Part shown: piece after piece, positions 50,601 through 63,319 of the stretch
How positions within the stretch are numbered: position 1 is the stretch's first letter
How the letters are laid out: every line of letters starts with the position of its first letter
Origin: Morella rubra
Taxonomy: Eukaryota > Streptophyta > Magnoliopsida > Fagales > Myricaceae
DNA: 64,000 nt
Direction: 5' to 3'
Assembly: GCA_003952965.2 (NCBI GenBank)
Contig: CM025851.1
Span: 1,447,501-1,511,500 of the forward strand
Notes under the pieces: model-generated
The model's input: the letters and a program-made list of their open reading frames with translations, nothing else
Told to the model about the DNA's origin: nothing
Databases searched by the model: none
Translations under genes and position numbers: made by a program

Positions 50601-50902
50601 TGAAAGAGTAGCAAAATTAAGACACCACAGGGAAAAGGCTGTAGAAAGATCTCAATACACAACAGGGAAACACAAGCATCCTCCAGATAAGAAAGCTTGA
50701 AAAGCCTAAAAAGCATTAGAACATCGGGTAGGAAGCAATCAGTGTTGAGTTTGAAAATAACTCCACATCAAAAAATTTATGCCCACAGAGCTGATTTCCT
50801 AGCTGCCTACCTAAAACATTTTTGAACCCAATTGAAAACGCACGAACAAACCAACAAAAAATTATAAGGGCATTAAATGAAGAAAAAGGGTCTAAATGTA
50901 CC
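47648..50902. other. intergenic region with fold-back element
   Basis: AT-rich. Holds a long inverted repeat at 48245-48665 (separate entry), a (TA)n run near 48740, and the 3' flank of eL33 at the right end. A 144-codon minus-strand frame at 48902-49336 has a hydrophobic, low-information translation and no intron context; I do not call it. Confidence 0.4.
48245..48665. repeat. fold-back (MITE-like) long imperfect palindrome
   Basis: Left arm from GTTTTGAGAAAATTTTAAGA pairs with the right arm ending in TTTTCTCAAAAC, and similarity continues through ATATTTAGGTGATGTTTGA / TCAAACATCACCTAAATAT, GGCATGCATGTAAAAATTGT / its partner near 48595, and on to TTTTTAGGC / GCCTAAAAA around a short loop at about 48446-48462. 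Arms are about 200 bases with scattered mismatches. GGGCATGTTTGTTT occurs in the loop and, inverted, just beyond the right end. No coding capacity; a clear target-site duplication was not found. Confidence 0.8.
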
Positions 50903-52064
50903 TCATATATTGCTGGGGTACATGAAAACCCTAACTCTAGCTCCCTGCAAAACGACCAAAACAGATAAACTCAGAAGCCTCTTCATAAAAACCCATTTCT
51001 AAATACAAAAATGATATAAGCTTTACAATACCATGGATTTTGGTGGAAGATTCGACTTGAACTTAGCACGAACAACACCACTGTTACCATGAGCCCTAGT
51101 CACCTTACCCCAAATGCAGCGATAGTGACTTCCATTCTTCTTCACCTTCGCCTTATAGATATAAGCCATGCGCTTGCCAGCGTACCATGCGACCTCCTCT
51201 TTGGTATTCACCCCCTCAATCTGAATCAGGGAAGTGCTTGGGTACTGGTTTGACTTTGACCTGGCCCATCAACCCCATCAAACATTCAAACACTATACTA
51301 ATCAACAGCTTCCATAAGAAACATCCGAAATTAAGTTTACCAGCTGAGAAGATGCATGTAAATCACAAAACCACAGAACAAGCTTGTAACAAACTTTTCA
51401 AGAATTTGATGTAAACTAATGGAAATTGAAATGTAACAAATGTTTTGGCTTATCCCAGTAGCCACACTCCAAATGAACAAGCTTTTACTGAGATATTTTG
51501 TCTGGATGATTTCTACAATTATTACATAGCTCGGCCCAACTCAACAGCTAAGCTAAGCTAAGGAAATGTAACTGATAGTTAAGCTTCTAACAGCCCAACG
51601 AATAGCCCAACTAACTCAATCCCTTTGTCACCTATTTGTTATTCACTACCCCGGGAGTTCTTAGAAAACAGTCAACCAGAAAAACCTCGTTTTCTTTGCT
51701 TTTATCTCTTAGCACCCAAACTGTAAGTAGAACCTTCTTAAACAACCCGGTACGCGAAGAGAGAGTACCTACGATCTATCTAACACATCCATACACCAAA
51801 AACCTCGTAACAGAAACCAGAACGGAAGCATAAAAGAAAACAAATCGATCACAATATAAGTAGAAGGAAATAAAGTCCTATTACCTCTTGTATCCGAGGA
51901 TTGTTCCCCTAACATAAAGTCTGCCAAGAAAAACAAGACCAAAAACGAAATATTAGCCAAAATCTATTGGCATTAAGTTAAAGTACTTGACTGGAACTAT
52001 AGATTTTAGAGAAAAACAAGCATGGAAATAAGGACCTGACTCGCTCTCCTTGGCGTCCCTTCAT
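50903..52064 (-). CDS. RPL35A: large-subunit ribosomal protein eL33 (L35A)
   Basis: Structural component of the cytosolic 60S ribosome. Four exons: 52036-52064, 51885-51920, 51032-51260, 50903-50944; total 336 nt, 111 residues. Starts [10 protein letters not shown], then [89 protein letters not shown] and ends VFMYPSNI. Length matches plant eL33; the second-residue Val usual in many plants is absent. A short first exon followed by an intron is common in plant ribosomal protein genes. Confidence 0.96.
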
Positions 52065-52815
52065 CTTCGCTTTGGAGGCGCTCTAGCTCGAGGACCTGAA
52101 ACCCTAATAGGCTAACAACAGCGATTCGACCATTCGCCCATTTACACAAGATTGGTTTATAGACCAGATCCGGAATAAGTTTACTAAAGAAAGGCTGGGT
52201 GCGAACCAGCACAAGCCCAATCCTTCCTTGAGCAGTATATATTTGGAATGGGCCGACTACGCACAGCCTCAAACGTTTCTTGAGCACGATATATTTGTGC
52301 TATTGCTATATATGGATTAGAAGCCCAACGTCATACTGTAAAAAATGACTCGTAACTATTTTTCTTTACTTTTTAGTGAAGAGTATCTAAAGGATTCTAA
52401 TCCATAAAACATTGGATTTTTAATTTTTCTTTTTTAAGACTAACTTGAACATTGGGTTCGACACCCGTTGGCCTGTTTATGTCCAAATTGACAGAAATTT
52501 TTAAGCGCAAAATTCAAAGGCCAACACCAAATCTATTTTGCGCATATGGATATACCACAATCGCGTGGTTTGGAGCAGTAGAGGTGAATAATGAAGTGCC
52601 TATTACTATGAGGTGCCACAATGGGCCCTAAAAATTGCCATATATGCAGTTTACATAGCTATAAATGGCTCAGAAAAAAACACGAAAACACAGCTATAAA
52701 TAACGGAATGGGGGGCCCAAAACGCCCAAAACAAGAATGAAGGAATGGGTGTTGCCGTGTTGGTATAATATACGGGTGGAGGCTGGAGCCATCTGCCGGA
52801 TCAAGACCCCCAGTT
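52065..52815. other. spacer between eL33 promoter and O-fucosyltransferase 3' end
   Basis: Contains the eL33 promoter and leader and the 3' flank of the next gene. No other feature recognised. Confidence 0.4.
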
Positions 52816-55557
52816 CTATATTCTCAAGACCGAATTTGGGCTGAATACCAGGCCTACTTTTCGGTTCTTGTTCGCTGCTTTGGACCTGTCGCAAATGCAA
52901 CCGGGAAAAGGATTGGCATAGAAGTTCTCCTCTTGTCTAGGGGAAGCTCCAGCAAGCCTAGGATATGGCGCTCCAATTCTGTTTCTATGTAAGCTCTTGA
53001 CCTTGGATGAAAAACCCTCCCAAGAGATCCGTCCCTCGTCCAAATCATCGATCAACTTCACAAAATTTTGTCTGCAATGTGATGACATACATAACATCCA
53101 TTAGTATGCATCACGACCAAATTAATATGTTCATAGTTATCTATGAGAAGATTCAAGTTCAAAGCATAGGCTATAAGTTGTACACACTTGTCAGGGCTGA
53201 TGGTTTTCCGGAAACCTTCGAATCTCCTGTGACCCTGAACTGTCTTGGCCATATTTCCATCGTAGGTGTAAACAAAAACATCACTTTCTAATGCTACAAG
53301 GTAGTCCAGGGCAGCAAGCTGGTTCTGGCAGTGTTCAATAGGTTCTAACTCTTCCTCTGTAGCTAAACTGAAGTGGGAGAAGACATTGGGATACATTGCT
53401 TTCAGCGGTCTGATCCGATTTTCGCCATAAATCGTGCCCGCAACCAGGTAAATGATGGTGTCAGAAGGATAACCAATTGCCTCGAGGAGCATACCAACCT
53501 CTCTTGGGGTCATGGGGCACGATCCTTGTTGTCGTCGCTCTCTGCCATCAATCTCTTTGTCCTTCCAATGTGGGACGCTATACCTCAGTTTTCGGAGCTC
53601 CTTGGCTTCACTACGGGTAAGATTGTGATCGCAGCCTGTGAAAGCAAGCATGTCCTTTTCATATCTGCAATTTACTTTTTCTACTCAGCGGAATTGGAGA
53701 GTGAAAGACAAATACGAAGTGGCAAAGTCCATAATTTCATACCTTAAATGAAGTGCAATATATTTGGTACTTTTATTCCTAAGCCTATTGGCCAACTTCT
53801 TTGCGAGATCTTCTATTTTGGTGGTGAACCTGAGTGCCTCATACATTGCACGACAGCGAAGCCTTTGAATCGAACTAGCAAGACCATTGTTGATGAGACG
53901 GGAATCAACATTGGTAAACTTGATCACCTTGTGTTTCTTTAACAATGAAAGCATCTCTTCTCTATAATAACTAGGCTGCATGAAAATAGGCAGCCTTCAC
54001 TAAATTCCAGAACCAATACATCTACTTTGTCAGAGAAGGCATCGTTAATATCTGTCAATGTATTCTGTACCTTGGACCAAGAAACTGGACGCTTGGTGAG
54101 GGGCTTCACGGAAGCAAGCTGTTGTGGGAGAGACTCTACAATATTGATATCACCTTTCAGAACTTCAATGAAATTGCCCCAGTTGAAAATGTCTTTAAAG
54201 TCACTGAGGCAATCAAGGTTGAACCACAAGGAAATGAGGACCTTAATTTGCACCAATCTATATAAATTAACATATTGGAGCCCAGTATGATCAAGTATCC
54301 ACACCTTGGATCTGTCCAAAACGAACCATGATCTAAAGAAGGAAGAACCAAAGTGGCATTCATAATCTTTGCCACGGCAACCATGTCACTTATCTGCATT
54401 TTGATTGTTGCAGAAGAAAAGCATGGAGGACAATGGAATTGAGAGATGTAGAAATAGAAGAATTTCTATGGATGACAAATACAAAAAGTTCAAAAATACA
54501 GATGCCTACCCCTGTTTTCATTTGATTCAATCCCCCGTTGGCATGAACTAGAATATAACCATTTGTGGCATTAACATCCTCTGGAACAAACACAATACTT
54601 GCAAATTAAAACAATTACAGATGTTGATAAAAAAAATATTGGTTGGAAATGAAATTTCCTGGACATACTTATTTCCTTTGCCGATGTGTTAATACATTTA
54701 TAGTAGTTGGTACTATCTGGCTGCATCCAAATCTCGGAATGCTGGCTAGCAGACATAAAAACAAAATTGGGATCAATACCAAAGGTAGCTGAAAATTAGA
54801 CCTCAATTGTCTTATGAATACTACATTAACAAATTAGTCAGCAAAACATCACAATAATCAAAGCAATTGAGTAAACGACTCCCTTTATCAATTTAATAGA
54901 TGAATCAACATCATTAAACTGGTAGTTGTGTCCGCCTTGTGTCATTTCATGAGGAATAATGCTAATTCTTCTGACCTATCAGACAACTACAGAAGTATCT
55001 ATGTATCTGTATATAAACTCGAGCATAATTAATAAAGACATAGATTTACAACTATGGATGGAATTATTCAGCAGATAGTAAGTCTTCAGAGGCTCTTGGA
55101 AAAGCATAGTATATAAATATATTTTTCCTTTACATTGCAGGAATTCCTTCCTGACCCATCTTCCCTGCTTTCTAACAACTTACGAAAACGGGCTGACCGG
55201 GAACTTCCCTGGTGACAATATCTGCGGACCGCTACTCGCGTTCTCTTCCTCGATCACAGCATGATTGGTAATTATTGATTTATCCTTAACCTTGGTTCGA
55301 AAACCATTCTCCACCATACTGAACTCGTGAAGTGTACTTATCAAGGCAAACTTTGCTAGCAGGGAAAGAAAACCCAGAAGTATCAAGCCCCCGTAAAGCC
55401 GACGGCCAGGCCTCAACAACTGAGTATAATGCGGCACTTTCCTTCGAAAGTACACATTCCTTTTCGTTCCTACTCCAAAAACGTCTTGTCTTTCCGTGCT
55501 TTCAAACATACGCCTTCTCGTCAGGAAGTGAAAGAATCTATCTGTAGCCCTTGACAT
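52816..55557 (-). CDS. GDP-fucose O-fucosyltransferase family protein (type II membrane, Golgi-like)
   Basis: Eight exons: 55198-55557, 54669-54741, 54510-54580, 54305-54393, 54071-54203, 53743-53975, 53188-53664, 52816-53071; total 1692 nt, 563 residues. A short basic N-terminus ([17 protein letters not shown]) precedes one membrane segment (about 54-75, [20 protein letters not shown]), then a stem and a PF10250-type catalytic domain: [145 protein letters not shown]. It ends after the NPFPGCICD motif. Plant members act in cell-wall glycan and adhesion biology (for example FRIABLE1), but acceptor specificity cannot be deduced. Exon 1's donor (CCG/GTCAGC) is weak and the least certain junction. 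Confidence 0.9.
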
Positions 55558-57555
55558 GGAGATAGAAAGAGATAGTCAGAGAGGAGACAAAGACAGAGAC
55601 TTGGTGGCGAAGGAGATGGTAGCTACTTTTTCTCTGTGCATTTTTGCAATCAGCCATTTTCGGTGGTTCTGTGAAATCATGGGAGCGAAATATAAGGCGA
55701 ATGGGACTCGGGAGTTTTTGCGAATGGCTAAATATAAGAGCCGTACGTCAACACCTAAAGAATAAAAGCTAACAAGCACTTCCGGACTAAAACAACATAT
55801 TAATTACGATGTATAAATGCTGTCCCTCCAACTGGCACATTCTAATCCCACATCCACAATAATTGGCAAACAAACAAAAGGTAATTTGAGGATGAAACGT
55901 TTGTTCATGCTGTTTATCTATTGAGATAATTTCGATTTTTCAAATTTCAAAATTTTAGTAAGATTTTCTTATTAATCCCCTGATTTTGAGAGATCAAGGA
56001 AGTGCAAAAAACAAGTTGATAAAGATAAGTGGGCATCTTCAAGAATTAAAATTGCAGTTTTGTTATTTCATAAAATTAAGTACTTACTTCAAGGACCCTA
56101 CTTTTGTTTGTGCCGACGTAGGCGCTTGTAACAAAGATCCCGTGCGGCGATTATTTTGATGGGCTCATGCGGTCGACAGGGGCGTTTATGTGAATCCAAA
56201 AAGATTGTGTCTAGGGCCCGACGCCCGTGGCCGAATTGCGTACTCAAGCTGTCAAACCCATAGGCGGAAAAATTGTCTATGTTTGGTGAGAGGCCCAATT
56301 CCAAAGCCCGATAGGGACTGATATTAATAAGGGGAGCGGCTCACCTCCCGTCTGGGAGTGTGCAGTTTCCTGCCGTTTTTAGATAGATGGAGGACCCGTG
56401 TCAAAAGACTCAAATCTATGGGTATGGTGTTTGTCAGGTCACTCTGATTCAATCTAAGAGTCCGGTCTTCGCCACGTCGCCCCTCCTGGCATGAATCCTA
56501 TCGTTAACACCGTTAACATCACTGTTGCTCCACCGTCTACCCTTCATTCGCACTACGTTAACCCGGAAACCAAAAGCGGCCGTTTCCAACCCCACCCCTC
56601 CTTTTTGGTCTCGGCGAAGCTTCTACTCCAGATTCCGACTTCGATCCTTTCCAAAACCGAGCCTTTTCGGAGATCAGGTTCCACTATCAGGTCCGTAACG
56701 ATAAAAAAAAAGAAGAAGAAAGTTTCCTTTTTGTGCCCCTATTCCTCTAGAATCACATATTTGTCTGGTAATCTATCTTCCTAAGTTTGTTTGATTTTCA
56801 GATTGTTTCATGGTTTCGGTAATTTCCTTAGGATTTTCATTTTTGGGTTTCTTGAGCAGTTCTCGCTCGCATTTGTATCTCTCACAATCAGGCTCTTACT
56901 TCCGTTAAGTCATTAGTTACATTTTCCTTCTGAATTGTTAGAATTTGGGTCCTCTTTGTTGTGGGGAATCCATTGAGATGAGATTTTAACAAGAAGGGTA
57001 AAAGGAATGTGGTGTCTGTTGTCATAAAGGATCTATTTGGTGTTTGGGAAATGTACTTTTTTAGAGCTGGATTGGGAATAGTGAGCTGTGGTTTTTGGCG
57101 CAGTATAGATAATGTAATACGTAATCCGGGATTCCTTGGAATAACTGAAAATTGTTGTGATGATTTGAGTGGTGAACACTCCAATTATGAACATGGATAC
57201 ATTAGTTTCCTTCACGTTGAAAAGTCTTTTTGTAGGCCATTGAGTTGAATTCATAAATGTATTCCGTCCTGACACCACAAAAAAATTGTCATGTTTTCGA
57301 TGCTTAGGGAACTGAATCACAAACAACAGTTACGAAAGTATGAGATCCGATTTTTTTTATGGGTTACATGGTCAAATTCTTCCCCGTTCGTTTCTTTCTG
57401 TCACGTCAGTTCAACAGATGCAAAGAATATTTTCTGAATGCTCTTCCTTAGCAGTGTAGGTATAAAATACAAGAGGGAGGGATGATTGGGTGAAGAAGGC
57501 CTTCCAATTGAAGTATGTGAAGGTTTCTAATATAAATTTTTAATCATACAGGAAA
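55558..57555. other. intergenic region between divergent O-fucosyltransferase and Yos1-like genes
   Basis: Leaders and promoters of both genes. Includes one arm of the 242 bp inverted repeat (55836-56077). The Yos1-like transcript probably starts near 56.5 kb, because an acceptor (CATACAG/GAAAATG) sits directly before its ATG, implying a leader intron. No other gene recognised. Confidence 0.4.
55836..56077 (+). repeat. 242 bp perfect inverted repeat, left arm
   Basis: Exact reverse complement of 62918-63159, checked base by base. Non-coding, no terminal inverted repeats or target duplication at its edges. Confidence 0.95.
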
Positions 57556-57789
57556 ATGGGTTTATGGACATTATTGGAGGGATGTTTACTTCTTGCAAAT
57601 GCATTGGCGATATTAAATGAGGACCGCTTCCTGTCTCCTAGAGGATGGAGCTTCTCAGAATTCTCAGGGGGCAAGACGAAATCTTTTAAGGGGCAGCTTA
57701 TAGGTCTCATTTATGCAACTCAGTACTTAAGAGTTCCTCTTATTCTGCTAAACTCCATCTGCATAATTGTAAAGCTGGTATCTGGGTGA
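57556..57789 (+). CDS. Yos1-like / IER3IP1-family small membrane protein
   Basis: Single coding exon, 77 residues. Yos1 is an ER-Golgi COPII-vesicle component interacting with Yip1/Yif1. Two hydrophobic segments: LLEGCLLLANALAILNEDRF at the N-terminus (MGLWTLLEG start) and VPLILLNSICIIVKLVSG at the very C-terminus. Between them are FLSPRGW and the family-typical GQLIGLIYATQYLRVPLI. Length and both motifs match plant Yos1-like proteins, which are about 75-80 residues. Preceded by a splice acceptor, so the leader is probably spliced. Confidence 0.95.
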   Translation: MGLWTLLEGCLLLANALAILNEDRFLSPRGWSFSEFSGGKTKSFKGQLIGLIYATQYLRVPLILLNSICIIVKLVSG

Positions 57790-59361
57790 TACCATCCACG
57801 GTAATGTGCGACTTCATCCTGGCCTGGGATTTTTCTTTTATTTAAGTATGACTTGGACAAATGTTCACCGGTATTACTTTGGAAGTAACAAGTATATACT
57901 ATGTGTGATGAAGACAAAATTTTCTGTTGTATTTTTGAGGAATTGAGTATTGATGTGTCTTACAACCAGCAGACTTGCATCATATGATCCTGAAAATTCA
58001 GATCTTTAGCTTTCCTGTGAAAAAGAACCTTACTGGTGACGAGTAGGATATACATTGTTGCTTGAATGGTGTTTAAGACAAATGTAAACTGGAAGTGAAA
58101 CTCCTTCAGTGTGAATTTGTGGCATGAACAGCACTCAAAAAAATGATTGTTTACCTGTGAAAAATATGTTGCTAAGAATCAATAATGGTAGCAGCATCCA
58201 CTTTTAAGATTATTGGGTGTGCATTGCTGTTTCTACTGCCTGCCAAAACATGGGCTTAGAAATGAAAAGACCCTCTATCTTCAGTGTAATGATGGACCAG
58301 ATGGTTTTCAATTTTTGAATGGAAAGATTTGTTCAACGAATAGAGAAGCATCTATATTGAGTCTCTCATACGTTACCTCTTTGGTCCTTTATTTTCCATT
58401 GCCTTTCTGTTCACCCCTTTCTTTCATAGTTTTCTTCTCTGGCGTGTCTGCTAACTCGTTTTCTTGATGTTTTAAAAATGTTGACATCTTATTATTTTCT
58501 TGTGCTGTGATGATTATAAGTATATGGATACAACTTGACGGAGGGTGCATGATTTTCAGTTTATGAATGGTTGCAGATTTCATGGTCCAATAGTGATGGG
58601 AAGGTTGAAGAATTTGGTGTATCGTCTTCTCCTTCTTCTTTATTTTTTGCGGCAGGGAAGGGGAGGATCAGAAAAATCAAGGAACTCTTTTAGTGGAGAT
58701 GATCCTTTTATACATTTGTCATTAGCAGGCTGTAGTTCCGCTTTAATGACAATTCTAGGTTACAGAATGAGGTAGTTGTGAATCTTGTTGAATGGTACTG
58801 TTTGGTTTTTGCATTTTGTTGAAATTGCAATGCAAGCTGTGATTCAAGGACGGTAAACGCATTTTTTACACTGCGAAAAAAATCAAAACCCTGAATGCAT
58901 AGCTTCTGGTAGTCTGTTGGTGGTGCGATAAGCCCCTCCCTCCCAACTCATGAATTATGCGGATTATATGCAGTGTTTTGGGTAAGGGTATTATTTGCCC
59001 AATGAGTCTGAGGTAAGAGTATTTCGCAGCGTGATTAAAAAACAAAAAAAAGTTTGGCCGGAAGTGAAGACAACCTTCCATTTAATAGATAATGTCAAAA
59101 CAATTGCCTCTACAAAAGGGTTGGCGCGTTCTGAAATGGATGCCGAAACACAGTCACTAGTACCAGGCAAACAAGCCTGGATCAAGGTACTATAAATTGG
59201 AAAGGAATCACGTTTGAATGGGAAGGCTATGGCTTTCTGCAAATAAAGCCTCAAGCCTAATAATTCCAACTTGTGAGGCGTAAAATGTGGGAAAATTTTT
59301 AAACCGAGAACCCAAAAGAGAGAAAGAAAGAAGTAGAAGAAGAACTTGAGAAAAGGCGTCA
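57790..59361. other. spacer, 3' flanks of convergent Yos1-like and ProT genes
   Basis: No gene or repeat recognised. Short open frames on both strands have no family resemblance. Confidence 0.4.
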
Positions 59362-62300
59362 TCACAGATCCGCAAAAACGTGGTATGTTTTGGAGTCTAC
59401 TGCAATAAGCCTCAAGGCCGCAATTGCTGCTGCAACGGACATGCAGCCGAAGAAACAAACGTTGAGCCAATGCCAAAGCTTCTGCAAAGGGTTGAGCTTA
59501 TTCTTCTTTGCCACTAGATACATGTGGTTTGCAAGAATAAACGTCAAAGGGAATGTACTGATTGCCCCAGTGAGGCTCATGAAATCACCGAGGAACGGCA
59601 ACAGAGCTGCAAGCAGCGTGTTAATAGCTAGGTAGCCACCTCTTACTGCAATCCTGAATGACAAGTTCCTCCATGAGATCGCACTTCCTTTAATCCCATA
59701 CTTGGTATCCAGATACTCATACATTGGGCTTGCAAATATCTACAACCAGCGGAGGAAGCTTCTACTAGGTTAGTGCAGGGATAAGAAAAATGACAAGAAG
59801 ATCCTGGAAAAGCAAATGCCATGAATAAAAACATTTACATGTAAAGCAATGACTGTCTGCAGAAAGGCAGCAATGTTGGCCATCGCCTTGACCCAAATAG
59901 GACCGGTGACATTGTTGAGCAAATAAGACGATGTAGAAGATCCATAAGCCCAGTATCCAACAAAAGTAACAGCATACATGGGTAAAACCCCCACTGTGAA
60001 CTGGAAGTACAAAGCTTTTAACATGTTGTCAACAACAGGCCGCCTCACAGTTGCCTGTAACAATAAGATCGCAGGAAAAAGAGGGTTAGTTTTGAAAGCA
60101 CGGATGGAAAACAAACATACGGAAAGAGACAGTTACTCCTTGGCATGCCCATTCTGCTTGCGGCCTCATATATTACAAATCGGAGCTCGGTGGCAGTTAG
60201 TATGAAGTCCACAAACTAGCTAAGATTTTTAAAAAAGCAGTACTACTGGCCTACATGTAGACCAAGAGAGAGAAAATTCACTACATCCTTTGCTTAGCAG
60301 AAAAGACAATAGAACATTCCCTCGTTCATTGGAAACTCAAGGGTAAGTACTACTGGCCTACCTGTATCTCTGGAAGCATCCCCGTATTAAATGCAAAAAC
60401 AAGATTAGCAGCTGCCCCTATTGATGTGAAGATTTTGCTTGTTGTTGTACCTGGAATGTCATAATCCCTGGCTGGGGCTTGGATTCCTACAACAACAAAG
60501 AGAACGTGTTCAAAAATTTGGCACAACAAAGCTATTAGCTACAAAATTCATCCTTAATTGAGCTTGCTTAGACGAGTAACAGATAAAAGGCCGCCAATCA
60601 AACTCCCAAGGAAATAAATTAAAGGCAATCCTGACAAGATAAATCCTAGTAAATTTAAGGGGATTGAACTTGTCCCACCCCTCACAACAAAGTAAATAAA
60701 GTATGCACATCCTGCTTGGATGTGTAGCTCTGCTTGCGCATCTTGATTGGATGTGCAAATTGGAAGAAATTATAGGTCAGCCACTGTCTTTACAGAGAAT
60801 ATCACTTTAAGTACCAGCGATAGTAGACCAGTTGACAGATGCTCCCCAGACCATGGTTTTGCAAACCACATGATCAGGTTAGCTAATGCCCCAGTTAGTT
60901 TGTGAGATGCCAGCCTAAGAAACTAGTTCTGTCTACTAGCTTATTAAGTAGTTGATATTCTGTCTTCCATGGAACATAAAGAACAGAGTGCATACCATTA
61001 AGTGAATAAGTTCAAATGGTAAGCAGGATTCTGGAACAAAACACCAAAGCACGCGATCTTACCATTTTGAAGTGACAGCACGAATGCTATGACAATATAG
61101 ACCAGGCTGAAGAATGTTGAAAATCCAAGCCAAATCCTTAGTGCTGACAAATGGGGTATACCTACGGCAAACAAGGCACATACAAACCCAGCTATAACAA
61201 TACAGTAGGGGAGCTTCAGCAGATGGTCGTCCCTAAAGAGAACATATACAGCCTGCAGTATAGCCAATGCATAGAAAAAAGGTTCAGAAATAATTCAAAC
61301 TTTAATCACTGCATCTGGGGGACTTATTTCAATTTAAGAAGTAGAATCCTCCACTTGTATTTGTGCAGATAGCTCAACAGTGATTATCAGGAAGGCCTGT
61401 CTTTGCCCAGTTATAAGAATAATGAACACTAACTGGCTAACTGCCCAACTTGATATTTCGGAATATGCTAATGTGGTTCGAAAAGGAAAGCCCTTCCAGG
61501 GTATTTGAGATTACCTTTAGGGCCGAACCAGCCAAAATGATATACCCAGTGTTAATCATGAAAAGATTGACATATTGCAATCCCCATGTAAGAGAATAAG
61601 CCTTCCTACCTGCCATTAGAAGAACTCCCTGACATGAAGGTGGCTCAGGTAGAAAATAATAGAAAAGGGTCTAATAAATTCTCATCTGTGGTTTGCCTTT
61701 TGCTCATACCATATATAAATCCAGCCAGATCTCTGTATCTGATGTGCCTCTTCCCCCCAAATTCATGGAGCTTGGCAATAAGAGCATTCGCATACAAAGA
61801 GATAGCGGTGGCTACTATCAAACCAACTACGCCAATCGTCCAACCCAGGGGCACCATGATAGTCCCAGAGTATCCGAGCACATAAGCACTGTTGATACCA
61901 GTAGTCAGTACGAAGCCCACTTGAAACCATGAATCTGTTTTCAGAAGAGCAAAGGTGCAATGAGCTCAAAAAAATATACATTACCATATGGTAATTGAAC
62001 TGCTTCATCATTGAAGATGGCCCAGATACAAAACTATATGCGTCCTTCCTGTGTTATTTGCAGCAGGGACGAGTTTAAAATTGTAAAGATGTTCAAAGTA
62101 TAGCTGAGCATAATTGAGCGAGAAGGCCTGTTATGAAATATGTTATCGAACCGGAAGCCCGATTCTTCTTAGCAGTCAAAACACAGAAAACGACAAAAAC
62201 CAAATTCCATTGGTTTTGAAAGAGAAAAATAGTCAAGTATACTCTCAGGGAAAATAGAAAAAAAAATTCCCAGTATCCAACCAATTATTTACAGAAAAGA

Positions 62301-62694
62301 ATAAATACCGTCAAAATTCTCTCCTGCTCCTTATCTCACGCTCCCCAAATAAAATCACTTCCACTATTAAGTGCGTGCCCACTCCAACCTCCAAAAACTA
62401 ATCGAAAAATTAAAATGAAGATGGAAATGGAAGAGAAAGTAAGACAAAAACGAAACCTTTGCTAATCTGATGAGCGGTTTCTGGGATATCTACGGTCAAC
62501 TTATCCTCGTCGTACATTTTCCGAGAATAAGAATCGTCTTCAATGCCTTCCATGCTTAACTCCTGGTTCGGCTCCCCTCTTTGTCCTCCCAGGAAAGCTA
62601 TCTCCTTCTCCTCCTCCTCCTCAACAATACCGGTGAGAGCCAGCGTGTCCAATCGGGGTGTCTCTTCCCTTCTATATATACTGTGAAAAGCCAC
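59362..62694 (-). CDS. proline / compatible-solute transporter (ProT, amino acid/auxin permease family)
   Basis: Plasma-membrane proton symporter for proline, and usually glycine betaine and GABA. Seven exons: 62457-62694, 61710-61934, 61515-61609, 61063-61252, 60362-60486, 59839-60054, 59362-59739; total 1467 nt, 488 residues. The conserved part begins [20 protein letters not shown]; about eleven membrane helices follow. Landmarks: [143 protein letters not shown], ending [11 protein letters not shown]. The acidic N-terminal 50 residues (with [11 protein letters not shown]) are longer than in Arabidopsis ProTs; an in-frame second Met (MEGIEDDSY) may be the real start. Confidence 0.95.
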
Positions 62695-62917
62695 GAATAA
62701 AGCAATTCCGCATTAATTACAACCAGCGAATCCCAGACCGAGCAGTTATTTTAAGAAACGATTCACTATTCCCAGTGCGAATCCTGGGACACTTCCTCTT
62801 CAGCCTGTCGGTGCGAATCCCAAAGCCAAAGACCCTGGGCACAAACTTTTGTTTTGGGAGAGTATAAGCTAATAGCCGTAGCACGTCCTTGAAGTAACGA
62901 TTCAGAGCTCAGAAAAA
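62695..62917. other. ProT leader / promoter remnant
   Basis: Sequence upstream of the transporter start, ending abruptly where the inverted repeat begins. Too short to hold more than the core promoter. Confidence 0.35.
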
Positions 62918-63159
62918 AATTTTATGAAATAACAAAACTGCAATTTTAATTCTTGAAGATGCCCACTTATCTTTATCAACTTGTTTTTTGCACTTCCTTG
63001 ATCTCTCAAAATCAGGGGATTAATAAGAAAATCTTACTAAAATTTTGAAATTTGAAAAATCGAAATTATCTCAATAGATAAACAGCATGAACAAACGTTT
63101 CATCCTCAAATTACCTTTTGTTTGTTTGCCAATTATTGTGGATGTGGGATTAGAATGTG
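62918..63159 (-). repeat. 242 bp perfect inverted repeat, right arm
   Basis: Exact reverse complement of 55836-56077, located between the ProT promoter and the eroded ProT copy. Similarity stops sharply at both ends. Confidence 0.95.
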
Positions 63160-63319
63160 GCAGCTCTCCCGAAGCGGAAAAATAAAATCTTCTTACAATG
63201 AAGTGCGCGCAAAGGGAATGCCTCCGAAACCTTTCTAATCTGAAGAGTGGATTCTAGTCAAGTGGTCAAGTACAAGGAATCACGAAATTCCTCAGTCCAA
63301 CCATTTTCCGAAGAATAAA

